A DNA stretch of 64,000 bases from Thalassobaculum sp. OXR-137 (GCF_034377285.1 NZ_CP139715.1:1302001-1366000), one strand, 5' to 3'; shown: positions 18,132 through 26,830, numbered from the stretch's first letter. Made by a program: numbers and translations. The notes: generated from the sequence alone by a model not told the origin.

Positions 18132-18722
18132 TCATGCCGGCCGCTTGGCCTCTTGCGCGGCGGCTTCGAACTGGTCGCGAGTCCAGGCGTTGCGGGACGG
18201 TGACGGGCCGATCCGGCGGCTTTCCTGGGCGCAGACCAGATAGTCGTGCAGCGCCAGTCCCTTGGTGCGGAAGGTGGGGAAGTTCCTGAAGAGCCCCTGG
18301 GGCCCGAGATTGTAGGCCATGTCGAAGGTGGCGAGCTGAACCCGGGTCGGCCAGGCCGCGAAGCCGCCGCCGACGTCCTGGAACAGCCGCTGCGCCTCGC
18401 CGAAGATCTCGGCGAACTTGCCCCGGAACAGGTCGGCCGACTGCTCCGGCGTGATGCGCAGGTCCGACAGGTCCTGAAACGCATTGGCGCCCCGCGGCGA
18501 CCGGTCGGTCGCCGCGGCGACGGCGCCGTAGGCCGTCTGCTTGTCCGCCTCGCTCGCCGCCTGTCCGTTGCGCCCCAGAGGAAGGGCCGAGACCGCGGCG
18601 GCGGTCGGGATCATGTGGCCGATGCCGATGGTGACCTTGCCCACCGTGTCCAGATAGAGCCAGGGAATGTCACCTTCGAAACGCCGGGCGATCGGCAGGT
18701 AGTCGTCGGCGGTGATCAGCAT
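18132..18722 (-). CDS. GH24-type lysozyme (phage T4-like muramidase)
   Basis: A 196-residue protein with the GH24 catalytic triad in canonical spacing: E16-x8-D25-x5-T31 within RRFEGDIPWLYLDTVGKVT, followed by IGIGH. A C-terminal FDMAYNLGPQGL (about 143-154) matches the second conserved block of this fold. It has no signal peptide or membrane segment, so export would need a holin or other route. No phage structural or integrase genes flank it, so it may be a domesticated muramidase. An ATG at 18722 is used. It is 24 bp downstream of the Rid gene on the same strand. Confidence 0.85.
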   Translation of the reverse strand: MLITADDYLPIARRFEGDIPWLYLDTVGKVTIGIGHMIPTAAAVSALPLGRNGQAASEADKQTAYGAVAAATDRSPRGANAFQDLSDLRITPEQSADLFRGKFAEIFGEAQRLFQDVGGGFAAWPTRVQLATFDMAYNLGPQGLFRNFPTFRTKGLALHDYLVCAQESRRIGPSPSRNAWTRDQFEAAAQEAKRPA

Positions 18723-18746
18723 GCTGAAACTCCCTGGCTGGAGACA

Positions 18747-19142
18747 TCATCGTCGTGCGGCCACCGCCTCGATCTCGACCGTCCAGTCCGGGTTGGCGAG
18801 GGCGGAGATCACCAGCAGGGTGCTCGGCACCTTGCGGCTGCCCAGGAACTCGTTGCGGGTGGTCCGCATGGTCGGAATGTCGGCCGCGTCGGTCAGGTAG
18901 AACCGCAGGAATACAAGGTCGTCGAGGGTCAGTCCGGCATCCGCCAGCAGGTTGGCGATATTGGCAAAAGCCTGCCGGATCTGGGTTTCGGTATCCCGCC
19001 CGGCCAGCGTGCCGTCCGCCTTCAGCCCGATCTGGCCCGACAGAATGAGCCAGTCCTTTACTCCTTGCACCATCAGGCCCTGGGTGAAGGTGGGGATGCC
19101 GAGATTGGGTACGGTGTCCGGATCGTGGGTGGTGGTCGTCAT
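18747..19142 (-). CDS. RidA/YjgF-family protein lacking the catalytic Arg
   Basis: A 131-residue YjgF/Rid protein (trimeric enamine/imine deaminase fold). It contains the sequence WLILSGQIGLKADGTLAG (about 31-48), ETQIRQAFANIANLLADAGLTLDD and the C-terminal VPSTLLVISALANPDWTVEIEAVA. In true RidA the segment before the last strand is PARS with the catalytic Arg; here it reads VPSTL, so the Arg is absent, as in the uncharacterised Rid4-7 subfamilies. It is the third gene of a Rid-GST-Rid set transcribed leftward. Confidence 0.88.
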   Translation of the reverse strand: MTTTTHDPDTVPNLGIPTFTQGLMVQGVKDWLILSGQIGLKADGTLAGRDTETQIRQAFANIANLLADAGLTLDDLVFLRFYLTDAADIPTMRTTRNEFLGSRKVPSTLLVISALANPDWTVEIEAVAARR

Positions 19143-19234
19143 CGTCGCCTCGCCGATTTGAAGAGATTATAGGGTTTTTGCGATTAAAGCAACCTTAAAC
19201 TGCATTGATGTGTTCTAAAGTTGCAGTGAGCCGA

Positions 19235-19882
19235 TCAGTAGCTCAACCGTCCGGCCATGTGGTCGAAGGGCAGCATGACATGCTCCCGATAGGCCGGACG
19301 TTCCTGCAGGCGGCGGTACCAGTCCTCCACATGGGGGACCGGCGGCCGCTCGATCGGGATGCCGAAATAGCGGAACAGGTTGGTGCCGGCCGGGATGTCG
19401 GCCAGCCCGAAGCGGTCGCCGCCGAGCCAGGGCCGGGTCGCCAGCTCGGCGTCGAGGAGCCGCATATGGGCGGCGCAGCGCGCCAGTTTCTGCGCCACGG
19501 CGGCAGTGTCCCGCTGCTCGGCCGGGGTCCGGTAGAAGCCCCAGAACACGCCGGTCAGGAAGTCCGGCTGCAGGGTGGTACCGGACCAGTCCATCCAGCG
19601 CTCCGCCCGCGACCGCTCGCCCGGATCCTGCGACCAGTACGCGTCCTTGCCGTACCGGGCGGCGAGATAGCGCAGGATGGTGTGGGATTCCCAGACCACC
19701 GTGCCGCCGTCGTCGATCACCGGCACCCGGCCATGGGGGTTCATCGCCCGGAAGGCGGGATCGTCGAGCCCGCCATGGTCGCCGCCGGCCGGGATATGCC
19801 GGTGCTCCAGCCCCAACTCGCCGATGAACCACAGAACCTTCTGCACATTGAACGCATCGCGGCGTCCCCAGACCGTCAGCAT
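19235..19882 (-). CDS. glutathione S-transferase family protein
   Basis: A 215-residue cytosolic GST. The N-terminal thioredoxin-like domain starts LTVWGRRDAFNVQKVLW (residues 2-18) and has VPVIDDGGTVVWESHTILRYLA (about 54-75) with the cis-Pro and the glutathione-binding E-S pair. The all-helical C-domain ends with the LGGDRFGLADI capping motif (about 153-163). Sandwiched between two Rid genes on the same strand: 27 bp from the upstream Rid and 92 bp from the downstream one. Such pairing suggests shared detoxification of a reactive electrophile or imine (inference). Confidence 0.9.
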   Translation of the reverse strand: MLTVWGRRDAFNVQKVLWFIGELGLEHRHIPAGGDHGGLDDPAFRAMNPHGRVPVIDDGGTVVWESHTILRYLAARYGKDAYWSQDPGERSRAERWMDWSGTTLQPDFLTGVFWGFYRTPAEQRDTAAVAQKLARCAAHMRLLDAELATRPWLGGDRFGLADIPAGTNLFRYFGIPIERPPVPHVEDWYRRLQERPAYREHVMLPFDHMAGRLSY

Positions 19883-19909
19883 CGGATCTCTCCTCGACAG
19901 CGCCGGCGC

Positions 19910-20302
19910 TCAGCGGGCGGCGACGATTTCCAGTTCGACCCGCCATTCCGGCAGGACCAGGCCGGAGACCAGGATCAGGGTGCTCGGGATGACCTTGTCC
20001 TCGCCGAAGAACTCGGTGCGGGCCTGGCGCAGGGCCAGGATGTCGTCGCGGTCGATCAGGTAGATCCGCAGATGGGCGACGTCGTCCTTGGTCATCCCGG
20101 CGCCGTCCAGCAGCATGCCGATATTGGCGAAGGCCTGGCGGCACTGGGCGAGGGTGCCGGACGCGGTGGTGCCGTCGGGCAGGACTCCGACCTGGCCGGC
20201 GATGTGGAGCCACTTGCTCACCCCTTCGGTGACCATGGCGTGGGTGTAGTTCGGGGTGCCCATGACCGCCATGCCGGCGGGGTCGAGAGGGGTCTGCGTC
20301 AT
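19910..20302 (-). CDS. RidA/YjgF-family protein lacking the catalytic Arg (second copy)
   Basis: A 130-residue Rid protein related to the one at 18747-19142 (shared CRQAFANIGMLLDGAGMTKDD and IPSTLILVSGLVLPEWRVELEIVAAR layout, split here for length). Again IPSTL replaces PARS, so the catalytic Arg of RidA is missing. The ATG at 20302 is chosen because the preceding sequence has GGAGAGCGACCG as ribosome binding site and the residues upstream have no Rid similarity. First gene of the Rid-GST-Rid set. Confidence 0.88.
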   Translation of the reverse strand: MTQTPLDPAGMAVMGTPNYTHAMVTEGVSKWLHIAGQVGVLPDGTTASGTLAQCRQAFANIGMLLDGAGMTKDDVAHLRIYLIDRDDILALRQARTEFFGEDKVIPSTLILVSGLVLPEWRVELEIVAAR

Positions 20303-20479
20303 CGGTCGCTCTCCGCATTTGGGTGGAAGATCCGCACCGGCGGCGCGGGCGGGCCATTGAAGCGCAGATCCGGCTGCGGGCGTAGGGGGCGTCTTGCGCC
20401 GACAGCCCGATTCACTTCGCGGGCGCGGCGCTGTAGAGTGCCGCCGGCGAACCTGGGGGCGGGTATTCGGGAGACGGCG

Positions 20480-21136
20480 ATGCTGCGGCACTGGCGTAAA
20501 TTTCTGATCGGAACGGCCCTGGTTCTCGTGCTGGGCGTGGCCGGCGGACGCGGCGCGGAGGCCCACCCGCATGTGTGGATCGACGTGCGCACGACCGTGG
20601 TGACCGACGAGGCCGGGCGGGTGGCGGCGGTCGAGCAGGAATGGCTGTTCGATCCGATCTACTCCGCCTATGTGACCGGCGGCGCGGATCCGGCCTCGGC
20701 CAAGGGACGCAAGGCGCTGGCGGATCTCATGGACGAGAGCATGCGCAACCTGCGGGAATACGACTATTTCATGCGGGTGCGGGCCGACGGCGCGCGCCTC
20801 GCGCTGGCCGATGTGGCGGGCGGCTACACCTCCCAGATGTCCGGCGACCGGTTGATCTACCGCTTCACGGTGCCGCTGAAGCAACCCGTCGATCCGCGCG
20901 GCCACGACCTCGATATCGCCGTCTTCGATCCGACCTACTACATCGAGATGCTGCATCTGGAGGGCGACGTGGTCGCCTTTAAGGGGCCGAATGCGACCGG
21001 ATGCGGGGCGCGGATCGTCCAGCCGGCCCCGGACATGGATGCCATAGCCCTGGCCCAGTCGCTCGACAAGGACGCCACCGCCGACGACACGCTCGGCGCC
21101 CAGTTCGCCGAGACTGTGATCGTCACCTGCAAATGA
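20480..21136 (+). CDS. DUF1007 family exported protein
   Basis: A 218-residue protein with an N-terminal signal peptide (hydrophobic stretch about 10-22, predicted cleavage near AEA-HP). The mature N-terminus AHPHVWIDVRT carries paired His, typical of DUF1007, a periplasmic family linked to metal homeostasis. The EQEWLFDPIYSAY segment and FDPTYYIEM are also conserved. It overlaps the NicO gene by 4 bp (ATGA), so the two are translationally coupled. A role in passing metal ions to or from the membrane exporter is inferred from this fixed pairing. Confidence 0.88.
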   Translation: MLRHWRKFLIGTALVLVLGVAGGRGAEAHPHVWIDVRTTVVTDEAGRVAAVEQEWLFDPIYSAYVTGGADPASAKGRKALADLMDESMRNLREYDYFMRVRADGARLALADVAGGYTSQMSGDRLIYRFTVPLKQPVDPRGHDLDIAVFDPTYYIEMLHLEGDVVAFKGPNATGCGARIVQPAPDMDAIALAQSLDKDATADDTLGAQFAETVIVTCK

Positions 21137-22188
21137 GCCCGCCGATGTCCACGAGCGAGCCGCGCGTGAATGCGCGCACCCTCTTTCCCGCGGTCGCTCT
21201 GGTTCTGCTGGTCTGCGCCGCGATCCTGCTGGCCTTTGCACCGCAGTTCGACCTGGCGATCCCGTACTGGTCGTATGTGGCTTTCGAGATCCAGGCGATC
21301 CAGCGCGAGCTGCACCGGGGGCTCGCCGCGGCCATCGCCGCCGTGCGCGACGAAGGCATGGTGGCCGCCTGGACCCTGGTCGGGCTGAGCTTCCTCTACG
21401 GCATCTTCCACGCCGCCGGGCCCGGGCACGGCAAGGTGGTGATCTCCACCTATCTGCTGACCCAGGAGAGCGAGCTGAAGCGCGGGCTGCTGCTGTCCGC
21501 CGCCGCGGCCCTGGTGCAGGGCATCGTCGCCATCCTGCTTGTGGAGGCGACGGTCCGCGTGCTCGGGCTGACCATGCGCCAGGCCGAAGGCGTGGTCCCG
21601 AGCCTGGAGGCGGCAAGCTACGGGCTGATCGCCCTGGTCGGCGCCGGTCTGGTCTTCACCCGCGGCCGCCGGCTGCTTGCCGGGCTGACGGAATACGGAG
21701 CATCCCACGACCACCACGATCATCATCACGGCCATGCTCATGCCCATGCCCACGATCATGCGCACGACCATGATCACGGGCACGACCACGGTCATTGCGG
21801 CCATTCCCATGGGCCGGCCCGCGAGGATCTGGCCGCCCCCCTGAGCCTGCGCAGCGCGGCGGCCCTGGTGGTGTCGATCGGCATCCGGCCATGCAGCGGC
21901 GCGGTGCTGGTGCTGGTGGTGGCCTATTCGATGGGGTTGCGGCTGACCGGCATGGCCTCGGTGCTGGCGATGTCCGTGGGCACGGCGATCACGGTCGGGT
22001 TCCTGGCCTCGCTGTCGGTCTTCGCCCGCGATCTCGCCCGGCGGCTGGCCGCCCGCCTGCCGGATCATGCCGGACGCCTCTCGCTCGCCTCCGAAGCGGT
22101 GGCCGTTCTCGGCGGGCTGGCGATCCTGGTGCTGGGACTGTTGCTGCTGCAGGCGGTGCTCACCGCCCCGGCGCATCCGCTCCGGTAA
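21133..22188 (+). CDS. NicO-family nickel/cobalt (divalent metal) exporter
   Basis: A 351-residue inner-membrane transporter of the NicO/RcnA family with about six or seven helices. The first conserved block FLYGIFHAAGPGHGKVVISTYLL (about 86-108) has the HxxGPGHGK motif; the second, SIGIRPCSGAVLVLVVAYSMGL (about 249-270), is also diagnostic. Between them lies a His/Asp-rich cytoplasmic or periplasmic loop of ~37 residues (DHHDHHHGHAHAHAHDHA and on), a metal-binding region. Coupled to the DUF1007 gene. Its 3' end overlaps the convergent glycosyltransferase gene by 29 bp. Confidence 0.9.
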   Translation: MSPPMSTSEPRVNARTLFPAVALVLLVCAAILLAFAPQFDLAIPYWSYVAFEIQAIQRELHRGLAAAIAAVRDEGMVAAWTLVGLSFLYGIFHAAGPGHGKVVISTYLLTQESELKRGLLLSAAAALVQGIVAILLVEATVRVLGLTMRQAEGVVPSLEAASYGLIALVGAGLVFTRGRRLLAGLTEYGASHDHHDHHHGHAHAHAHDHAHDHDHGHDHGHCGHSHGPAREDLAAPLSLRSAAALVVSIGIRPCSGAVLVLVVAYSMGLRLTGMASVLAMSVGTAITVGFLASLSVFARDLARRLAARLPDHAGRLSLASEAVAVLGGLAILVLGLLLLQAVLTAPAHPLR

Positions 22189-23152
22189 GGTCGCCCGTCA
22201 GTCGCGGATCGTCGGTCACCCAGTCGCCGATCGCCGCCAGCACCGCCGCCTCGTCCAGGTCCGCTAGGTCGTCCCGCTGCAGCCAGCGGGTATGCGGCCC
22301 GCGCGGCCCGGTGCGGCCGGGATCGCTGTCGGCGGAGAACAGGGCCAGCGTCGGCGCGCCGGCGAGAGCCGCCAGATGGGTCGGGCCGGTATCGTTGCCG
22401 ATCACCAGCCGGGCCGCCCGGGCGACGGCGGCCAGGTCCGCCAGGCTGGTCGCCCCGGTCAGGTCCAGCGCCTCCGGTGCCTGGGCCTGGATCGCATGGG
22501 CAAGCCCGCTTTCCCCGTCGGTGCCGGCCACAACGCTGCCCAGCCCCCGCGCGTCGAGCCGGGACGCCAGCGCGCCGAACCTGTCCGCCGGCCAACGCTT
22601 GGCGGGCCGGCCGGGGGAGGCGCCGGGGATCAGCAGCGCGAAGGGCCTGGCGGGCAGGCGGTCGGCGATCGGGGCGTCGAGGAAGCTCAGATCGGACAGT
22701 GGAACGTCGGTAATTCCGGCGACCGCCAACTGTTCGCGCTGGCGGTCGACGGTGTGCAGCGGCGACGGGGCTTGGTAGACATGGCGGTGGCTGCAGCCCG
22801 GCACCTTGCCCGACCATTGCGGCCCGCCGGCTCCCCCCATCAACCGGAAATACGCGGCAGAGCGGTCGGAGGTCTGCAGGTCGTAGACCCGCTGGAACCG
22901 CCCGCCCCGCAGCTTTTGACGCAGCGCCAGCCAGGCAAGGGGGTTGAGCTTGGGTGCGGGATCGATCCAGATCGTGTCGAACAGCCCGCTGGCCTCCGCC
23001 AGGCCGCGATAGGCGGTGCGGGTCAGCAGCGTCAGGCGGGCCGCGGGATGGGCCCGGCGGATCGCCTGCATCGGGCCGAGCGCGAGCAGAAAATCTCCCA
23101 GCGCGCCGAGCTTGATGACCAGCACGCGCTCCATCGCCGCCGCATCGGTCAT
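22160..23152 (-). CDS. glycosyltransferase family 9 (heptosyltransferase-like)
   Basis: A 330-residue GT-B glycosyltransferase. The N-terminus VLVIKLGALGDFLLALGPMQAIRR (from residue 9) is the hallmark of ADP-heptose:LPS heptosyltransferases. The C-domain has VIGNDTGPTHLAALAGAPTLALFS (about 264-287), the nucleotide-sugar site. It probably adds a heptose-like residue to LPS core. The start at ATG 23152 overlaps the upstream GT4 gene by 4 bp, so the two form an operon. Convergent with the NicO gene and overlapping it. Confidence 0.9.
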   Translation of the reverse strand: MTDAAAMERVLVIKLGALGDFLLALGPMQAIRRAHPAARLTLLTRTAYRGLAEASGLFDTIWIDPAPKLNPLAWLALRQKLRGGRFQRVYDLQTSDRSAAYFRLMGGAGGPQWSGKVPGCSHRHVYQAPSPLHTVDRQREQLAVAGITDVPLSDLSFLDAPIADRLPARPFALLIPGASPGRPAKRWPADRFGALASRLDARGLGSVVAGTDGESGLAHAIQAQAPEALDLTGATSLADLAAVARAARLVIGNDTGPTHLAALAGAPTLALFSADSDPGRTGPRGPHTRWLQRDDLADLDEAAVLAAIGDWVTDDPRLTGDLTGADAPGR

Positions 23153-24390
23153 AGGCGTTCGCAACCCCGTTCCGACAGAACCTCGGTATAGACCGCCAGG
23201 GTGCGGGCGCACATCTGGTAGCGCGAGAAGTTCTCCCGCACATGGGCGATGGCCCGGGCGGAGATCCGCGCCCGGTCCTCCTCGTCCAGGGTCAGCGCGA
23301 TGCGCAGGCCGTCGGCCAGGGCGGCGACGTCGCCCGGGGTCACCAGCCAGCCGGTCTCGCCCACGATGACCGTCTCTCGCGCGCCGCCATGATCGGCGGC
23401 GACGATGGGCCGGCCCATGGCCTGGGCCTCGATCATCACCCGGCCGAACGGCTCGGGGTCGAGGCTGGCGGAGACCACCACGTCGGCCAGCTTGTAGGCG
23501 GCCGGCATGTCGTCGGTGCGGCCGACGAAGTGGACAAAGCCGCCGACGCCGCTGGCATGGGCATGGGCCTCCAGCGCCTTCTTCGCCTCGGGCCGGGCGG
23601 TATCGTCGCCGACCATCAGGCAGTGGAACGAGCCCCGCTCCAGCCGGGCCAGCGCGTCGATCAACAGCTTGTGGCCCTTCCAGGCGGTGATCCGCCCCGG
23701 CATCATCACGATGGGCACGCCGTCCGGCAGGCGCCATTTGTTGACCAGCCGGATCATCCGCTCGGCCGGCACCTTGTCCGGATCGAACATCTCCAGATCC
23801 ACCCCGCGCGGGATCACCCGCAGCCGGGCCGGGTCCAGCCTGTAGTCGGCGAGCAGCCGCTCGGCGATGTAGTGGGAGATCGCGATCACCCGCTCGCCAC
23901 GCACCATCACCGAATTGTAGGCCCGCTTCAGGGCGGTGGAGGCGGCCGGGCGCTGGTGGAAGGTGGTCACGAACGGCACCCGGTTGTGCGCCGCCGCCCT
24001 CATCGCGTGCCAGGCGGGCAGGCGGGAGCGCGCGTGGACCAGGTCGACCCGCTCGCGATGGATCACGTCGACCAGCGAATCGAACGTGGCGCGCCAGTGC
24101 AGCGGATTCTTCGAATGCACCGGCAATTCGATGTGAGTGGCGCCGACCCGCTCCAGTTCGTGCACCATCGGGCCGCCCCGCGAGACCACGAGCGACCGCC
24201 AGCCGGCCTGGACGATGGCCCGCGCCATGTCGACCGTGCCCCGCTCCACGCCGCCGGAAACCAGGGCCGGCAGAACCTGCAGCACCGTCGGGCCCATTCC
24301 GCCGTGACTGGGCCGGAACGCCTCGAAATCTTCGGGGAAAATGTTAGGATCGGGCGCGGCGCTCGCGCCGGCCTCCAACGGCTCTGTCAC
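23149..24390 (-). CDS. glycosyltransferase family 4
   Basis: A GT-B enzyme of ~413 residues. The N-domain has VLQVLPALVSGGVERGTVDMA, the glycine-rich acceptor side loop. The C-domain has IMVPGR-like VMMPGRITAWKGHKLLIDAL and ends with the GT4 E-x7-E block (EPFGRVMIEAQAMGRPIVAADHGG split around residues 320-340). It likely transfers a sugar to LPS core or another envelope glycan. The open frame reaches TTG at 24405, but GTG at 24390 has GGAA 7 bp upstream and is chosen; ATG at 24297 is also possible. Operon with the GT9 gene. Confidence 0.88.
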   Translation of the reverse strand: MTEPLEAGASAAPDPNIFPEDFEAFRPSHGGMGPTVLQVLPALVSGGVERGTVDMARAIVQAGWRSLVVSRGGPMVHELERVGATHIELPVHSKNPLHWRATFDSLVDVIHRERVDLVHARSRLPAWHAMRAAAHNRVPFVTTFHQRPAASTALKRAYNSVMVRGERVIAISHYIAERLLADYRLDPARLRVIPRGVDLEMFDPDKVPAERMIRLVNKWRLPDGVPIVMMPGRITAWKGHKLLIDALARLERGSFHCLMVGDDTARPEAKKALEAHAHASGVGGFVHFVGRTDDMPAAYKLADVVVSASLDPEPFGRVMIEAQAMGRPIVAADHGGARETVIVGETGWLVTPGDVAALADGLRIALTLDEEDRARISARAIAHVRENFSRYQMCARTLAVYTEVLSERGCERL

Positions 24391-24441
24391 CGGCAATTCC
24401 AGCAATCGGTACGGTCCAAATCGAGAAGGGACCCTAGCACA

Positions 24442-25224
24442 ATGACGCCTTCGTCACAGCATGGTGAAACGCCTTCATCGGCACCCCGGACCCTGGCCAC
24501 GCAGGACGGCGAGACCCTCGCCTATCATCACATGCCGGGGCGGGAGCCCGGGATCCTGTTCTGCGGCGGATTCATGTCCGACATGACCGGCACCAAGGCC
24601 CTGGCACTGGAAGCGCTGGCGCAAGAGCGGGGCCAGGCCTTCACCCGATTCGACTATCGCGGTCACGGCCAGTCCTCCGGCGCGTTCCGCGACGGGACCA
24701 TCGGCAAATGGACGTCGGATGCGCTGGCCATCCTCGACGCGGTGACCTCCGGTCCGGTCGTGGTGGTGGGATCCTCCATGGGCGGCTGGATCGCGCTGCT
24801 GCTGGCGATCGCCCGGCCGCAGCGGATGGCGGGGCTGGTCGGCATCGCCGCGGCACCGGACTTCACCGAGGATCTGATGTGGGCGGAATTCGACGAGGCG
24901 GTCCGTCAGACGCTTATAACCGACCGGGTCTATCTGGAGCCGTCGGAGTATTCAGAGGAGCCCTACACGATCACCATGGACCTGATCGAGGAGGGCCGGA
25001 ACCATCTGATCATGCGCGGGCCGATCCCGATCCGGGTGCCGGTGCGGCTGCTCCACGGAATGCGGGATACCAGCGTCCCCCACCGTCTGTCGCTTCTGCT
25101 GGCGGAGCGGCTGGAGACCGACGACGTGCAGGTTCATCTGGTCAAGGACGGCGATCATCGGCTCTCGACCGACCGCGATATCGCTCTTCTGGCCGCCGCG
25201 GTCGCCGAGCTGTCCGGCGGCTGA
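24442..25224 (+). CDS. alpha/beta hydrolase
   Basis: A 260-residue alpha/beta-hydrolase fold protein. The nucleophile elbow is GSSMGG (about 110-115), so Ser112 is the nucleophile. The conserved FTRFDYRGHGQSSG (about 67-80) supplies the oxyanion loop region. An acidic residue in LLHGMRDTSVP (about 213-223) and a late His in VKDGDHRLS (about 236-244) complete the triad. It resembles ABHD10-type acyl-protein thioesterases. The ATG at 24442 is the only start in this frame after the divergent GT4 gene begins. Single gene, convergent with the histidine kinase. Confidence 0.88.
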   Translation: MTPSSQHGETPSSAPRTLATQDGETLAYHHMPGREPGILFCGGFMSDMTGTKALALEALAQERGQAFTRFDYRGHGQSSGAFRDGTIGKWTSDALAILDAVTSGPVVVVGSSMGGWIALLLAIARPQRMAGLVGIAAAPDFTEDLMWAEFDEAVRQTLITDRVYLEPSEYSEEPYTITMDLIEEGRNHLIMRGPIPIRVPVRLLHGMRDTSVPHRLSLLLAERLETDDVQVHLVKDGDHRLSTDRDIALLAAAVAELSGG

Positions 25225-25251
25225 GGGGCGATCCCCGGCGTGAGGCGTTCG

Positions 25252-26049
25252 CTAGGACGATATGTCCTGCGGATCCGCCGACCGAAGGGGCAGGCGGATA
25301 ATGGCGCAGGTCCCGGACTCCTTGCCCGAGCGGAACTCCAGGGTGCCGCCGAGCTCGGCCACCGTGCGCCGGGCAATGATGAGGCCGAGGCCGGAACCGG
25401 TATCGCCGTGCGGACCGACGGTGGTCGCCGAGCGGTCGTGGGGATCGACCGGGGCCATCTGCGCCGCAAGCACGGTCGGATCCATGCCGATGCCGTTATC
25501 GGAGACCACGAACATGGCCACGTTCTCCAGCGGCTCGCGCCGGGCGATCAGCGACACCCGGCCGCCCCGCGGCGTGAACTTGATGGCATTGGTCAGCAGA
25601 TTGTTCAGCACCGTGCCGAGCGAGGCGGTATCGACGGCGAGCTCCGGCAGATCCGCCTGAATGTCGACTGCGAGGGTTAGCCCCCTGGCCTCGGCCATGG
25701 GGCCGTACATGGCGGCGAGGTCGTTCAGCAGCGCGCCGACCGAGACCGCCGACGCCTTGGAGCGGGCCATCGGCGCCTGAACGAGCCGGTCGCAGAGACC
25801 GATCATTTTTGTGGTCGCGTCATGCGCCAGCGCCGCGTATTCCTGATAGCGTGCGTTCCCCAGGGGGCCGAAACGCTCGTCTTTCATGATCTCCATGATG
25901 GCCGACAGGGCGTTCAGCGGATTGCGGAGCTCATGGGCGATCTCCCGCAGCTGGGCCGCGGCGTCCGGCGTCAAACGGGAGGACTCGCCAGAGGAGTCGC
26001 CGAGTTCATTTGGACGTTCTTTTGACATCATGATGCAAGTTTCCACCAT
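25252..26049 (-). CDS. soluble sensor histidine kinase (no transmembrane domain)
   Basis: A 265-residue protein consisting almost wholly of a histidine kinase core. The H-box is REIAHELRNPLNALSAI (His at about residue 40). The ATPase domain has the N-box NNLLTNAIKFTPRGG (about 148-162), G1 box VSDNGIGMDP (about 181-190) and G2 box DTGSGLGL (about 216-223). No membrane segments or sensor domain precede it. The start ATG at 26049 overlaps the divergent TPR gene; ATGs at 26031 and 26028 are alternatives. No response regulator gene is adjacent. Confidence 0.88.
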   Translation of the reverse strand: MVETCIMMSKERPNELGDSSGESSRLTPDAAAQLREIAHELRNPLNALSAIMEIMKDERFGPLGNARYQEYAALAHDATTKMIGLCDRLVQAPMARSKASAVSVGALLNDLAAMYGPMAEARGLTLAVDIQADLPELAVDTASLGTVLNNLLTNAIKFTPRGGRVSLIARREPLENVAMFVVSDNGIGMDPTVLAAQMAPVDPHDRSATTVGPHGDTGSGLGLIIARRTVAELGGTLEFRSGKESGTCAIIRLPLRSADPQDISS

Positions 26050-26830
26050 CCTCTCTTACCATCCGGTAAAGAAGACGGCCCTGATCTTGGCGATTGTGGG
26101 GCTGGTTTTCGGTCACGTCGGGGCGGTCTTGGCCCAGAGCGACGGCAGCACCAGCCAGGAGGCGATGTACGACGCCTGCCTGAATCAGGCGCGCAGCGAG
26201 CCCAAGGCGGCTTACGAGGCGGCCCTGGACTGGCACAAGGCGGGCGGCGGCTTGCCGGCCCGGCATTGTGCGGCGGTCGCCCTGCTCGGCCTGGATGCGT
26301 TCGAGGAAGCCGCGACCCGCCTGGAGAAGCTGGCGGGCGAGGTGCCGGATGCGCGGGTCGACCTGCGCCTCGGCCTGATCGCCCAGGCGGCGCAGGGCTG
26401 GATGATGGCGGGCCGGGCGGAGCGGTCGGCGCAGCTCCTGTCCCTGGTGATCAATGTCCGGCCGAACGACCCCCAGCTCCGGGCCGACCGGGCGGTGGCG
26501 TCTCTCGCGCTCGGCGACTACTGGGCGGCGGTGGACGATCTCGACATGGCTCTGCAGGGCGCGCCGAAGGACGTGGAGCTACTGCTGTACCGGGCGTCGG
26601 CCTATCGCTATCTCGGCGTGCCGGACCTCGCCCGCGACGATGTCACCCGCGCCCTGGCCGTCGATCCCGACGCGCCGGGGGCATGGCTCGAGCGGGGCAT
26701 CCTCGATCAGATCGCCGGGGACAAGCCGGCCGCCCGGCGGGCTTGGATCAAGGTGCTGGAGATCGCGCCGGACGGGATGGTCGGCGATGCGGCGCGGGCC
26801 CGGCTCGAAGCCCTGGACGTGGCCCAGTAG
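26030..26830 (+). CDS. tetratricopeptide-repeat exported protein
   Basis: A protein of ~266 residues. The N-terminus MMQVSTILSYHPVKKTALILAIVGLVFG carries a Lys-Lys then hydrophobic stretch and a small-residue cleavage site (VLAQ), i.e. a signal peptide. Behind it are TPR-like helical pairs: EAATRLEKLAGEVPDARVDLR, AERSAQLLSLVINVRPNDPQLRADRA, GDYWAAVDDLDMALQGAPKDVELLLYRA and DLARDDVTRALAVDPDAPGAW. Periplasmic location and scaffold role are inferred. Start is uncertain (ATG at 26030 or 26033); the 5' end overlaps the divergent histidine kinase gene. Confidence 0.8.
   Translation: MMQVSTILSYHPVKKTALILAIVGLVFGHVGAVLAQSDGSTSQEAMYDACLNQARSEPKAAYEAALDWHKAGGGLPARHCAAVALLGLDAFEEAATRLEKLAGEVPDARVDLRLGLIAQAAQGWMMAGRAERSAQLLSLVINVRPNDPQLRADRAVASLALGDYWAAVDDLDMALQGAPKDVELLLYRASAYRYLGVPDLARDDVTRALAVDPDAPGAWLERGILDQIAGDKPAARRAWIKVLEIAPDGMVGDAARARLEALDVAQ

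Noticed and set aside
18132-18722. Prophage remnant signalled by the T4-like lysozyme
   Set aside because: No integrase, holin, tail or capsid genes in the flanks; treated as a single domesticated gene.
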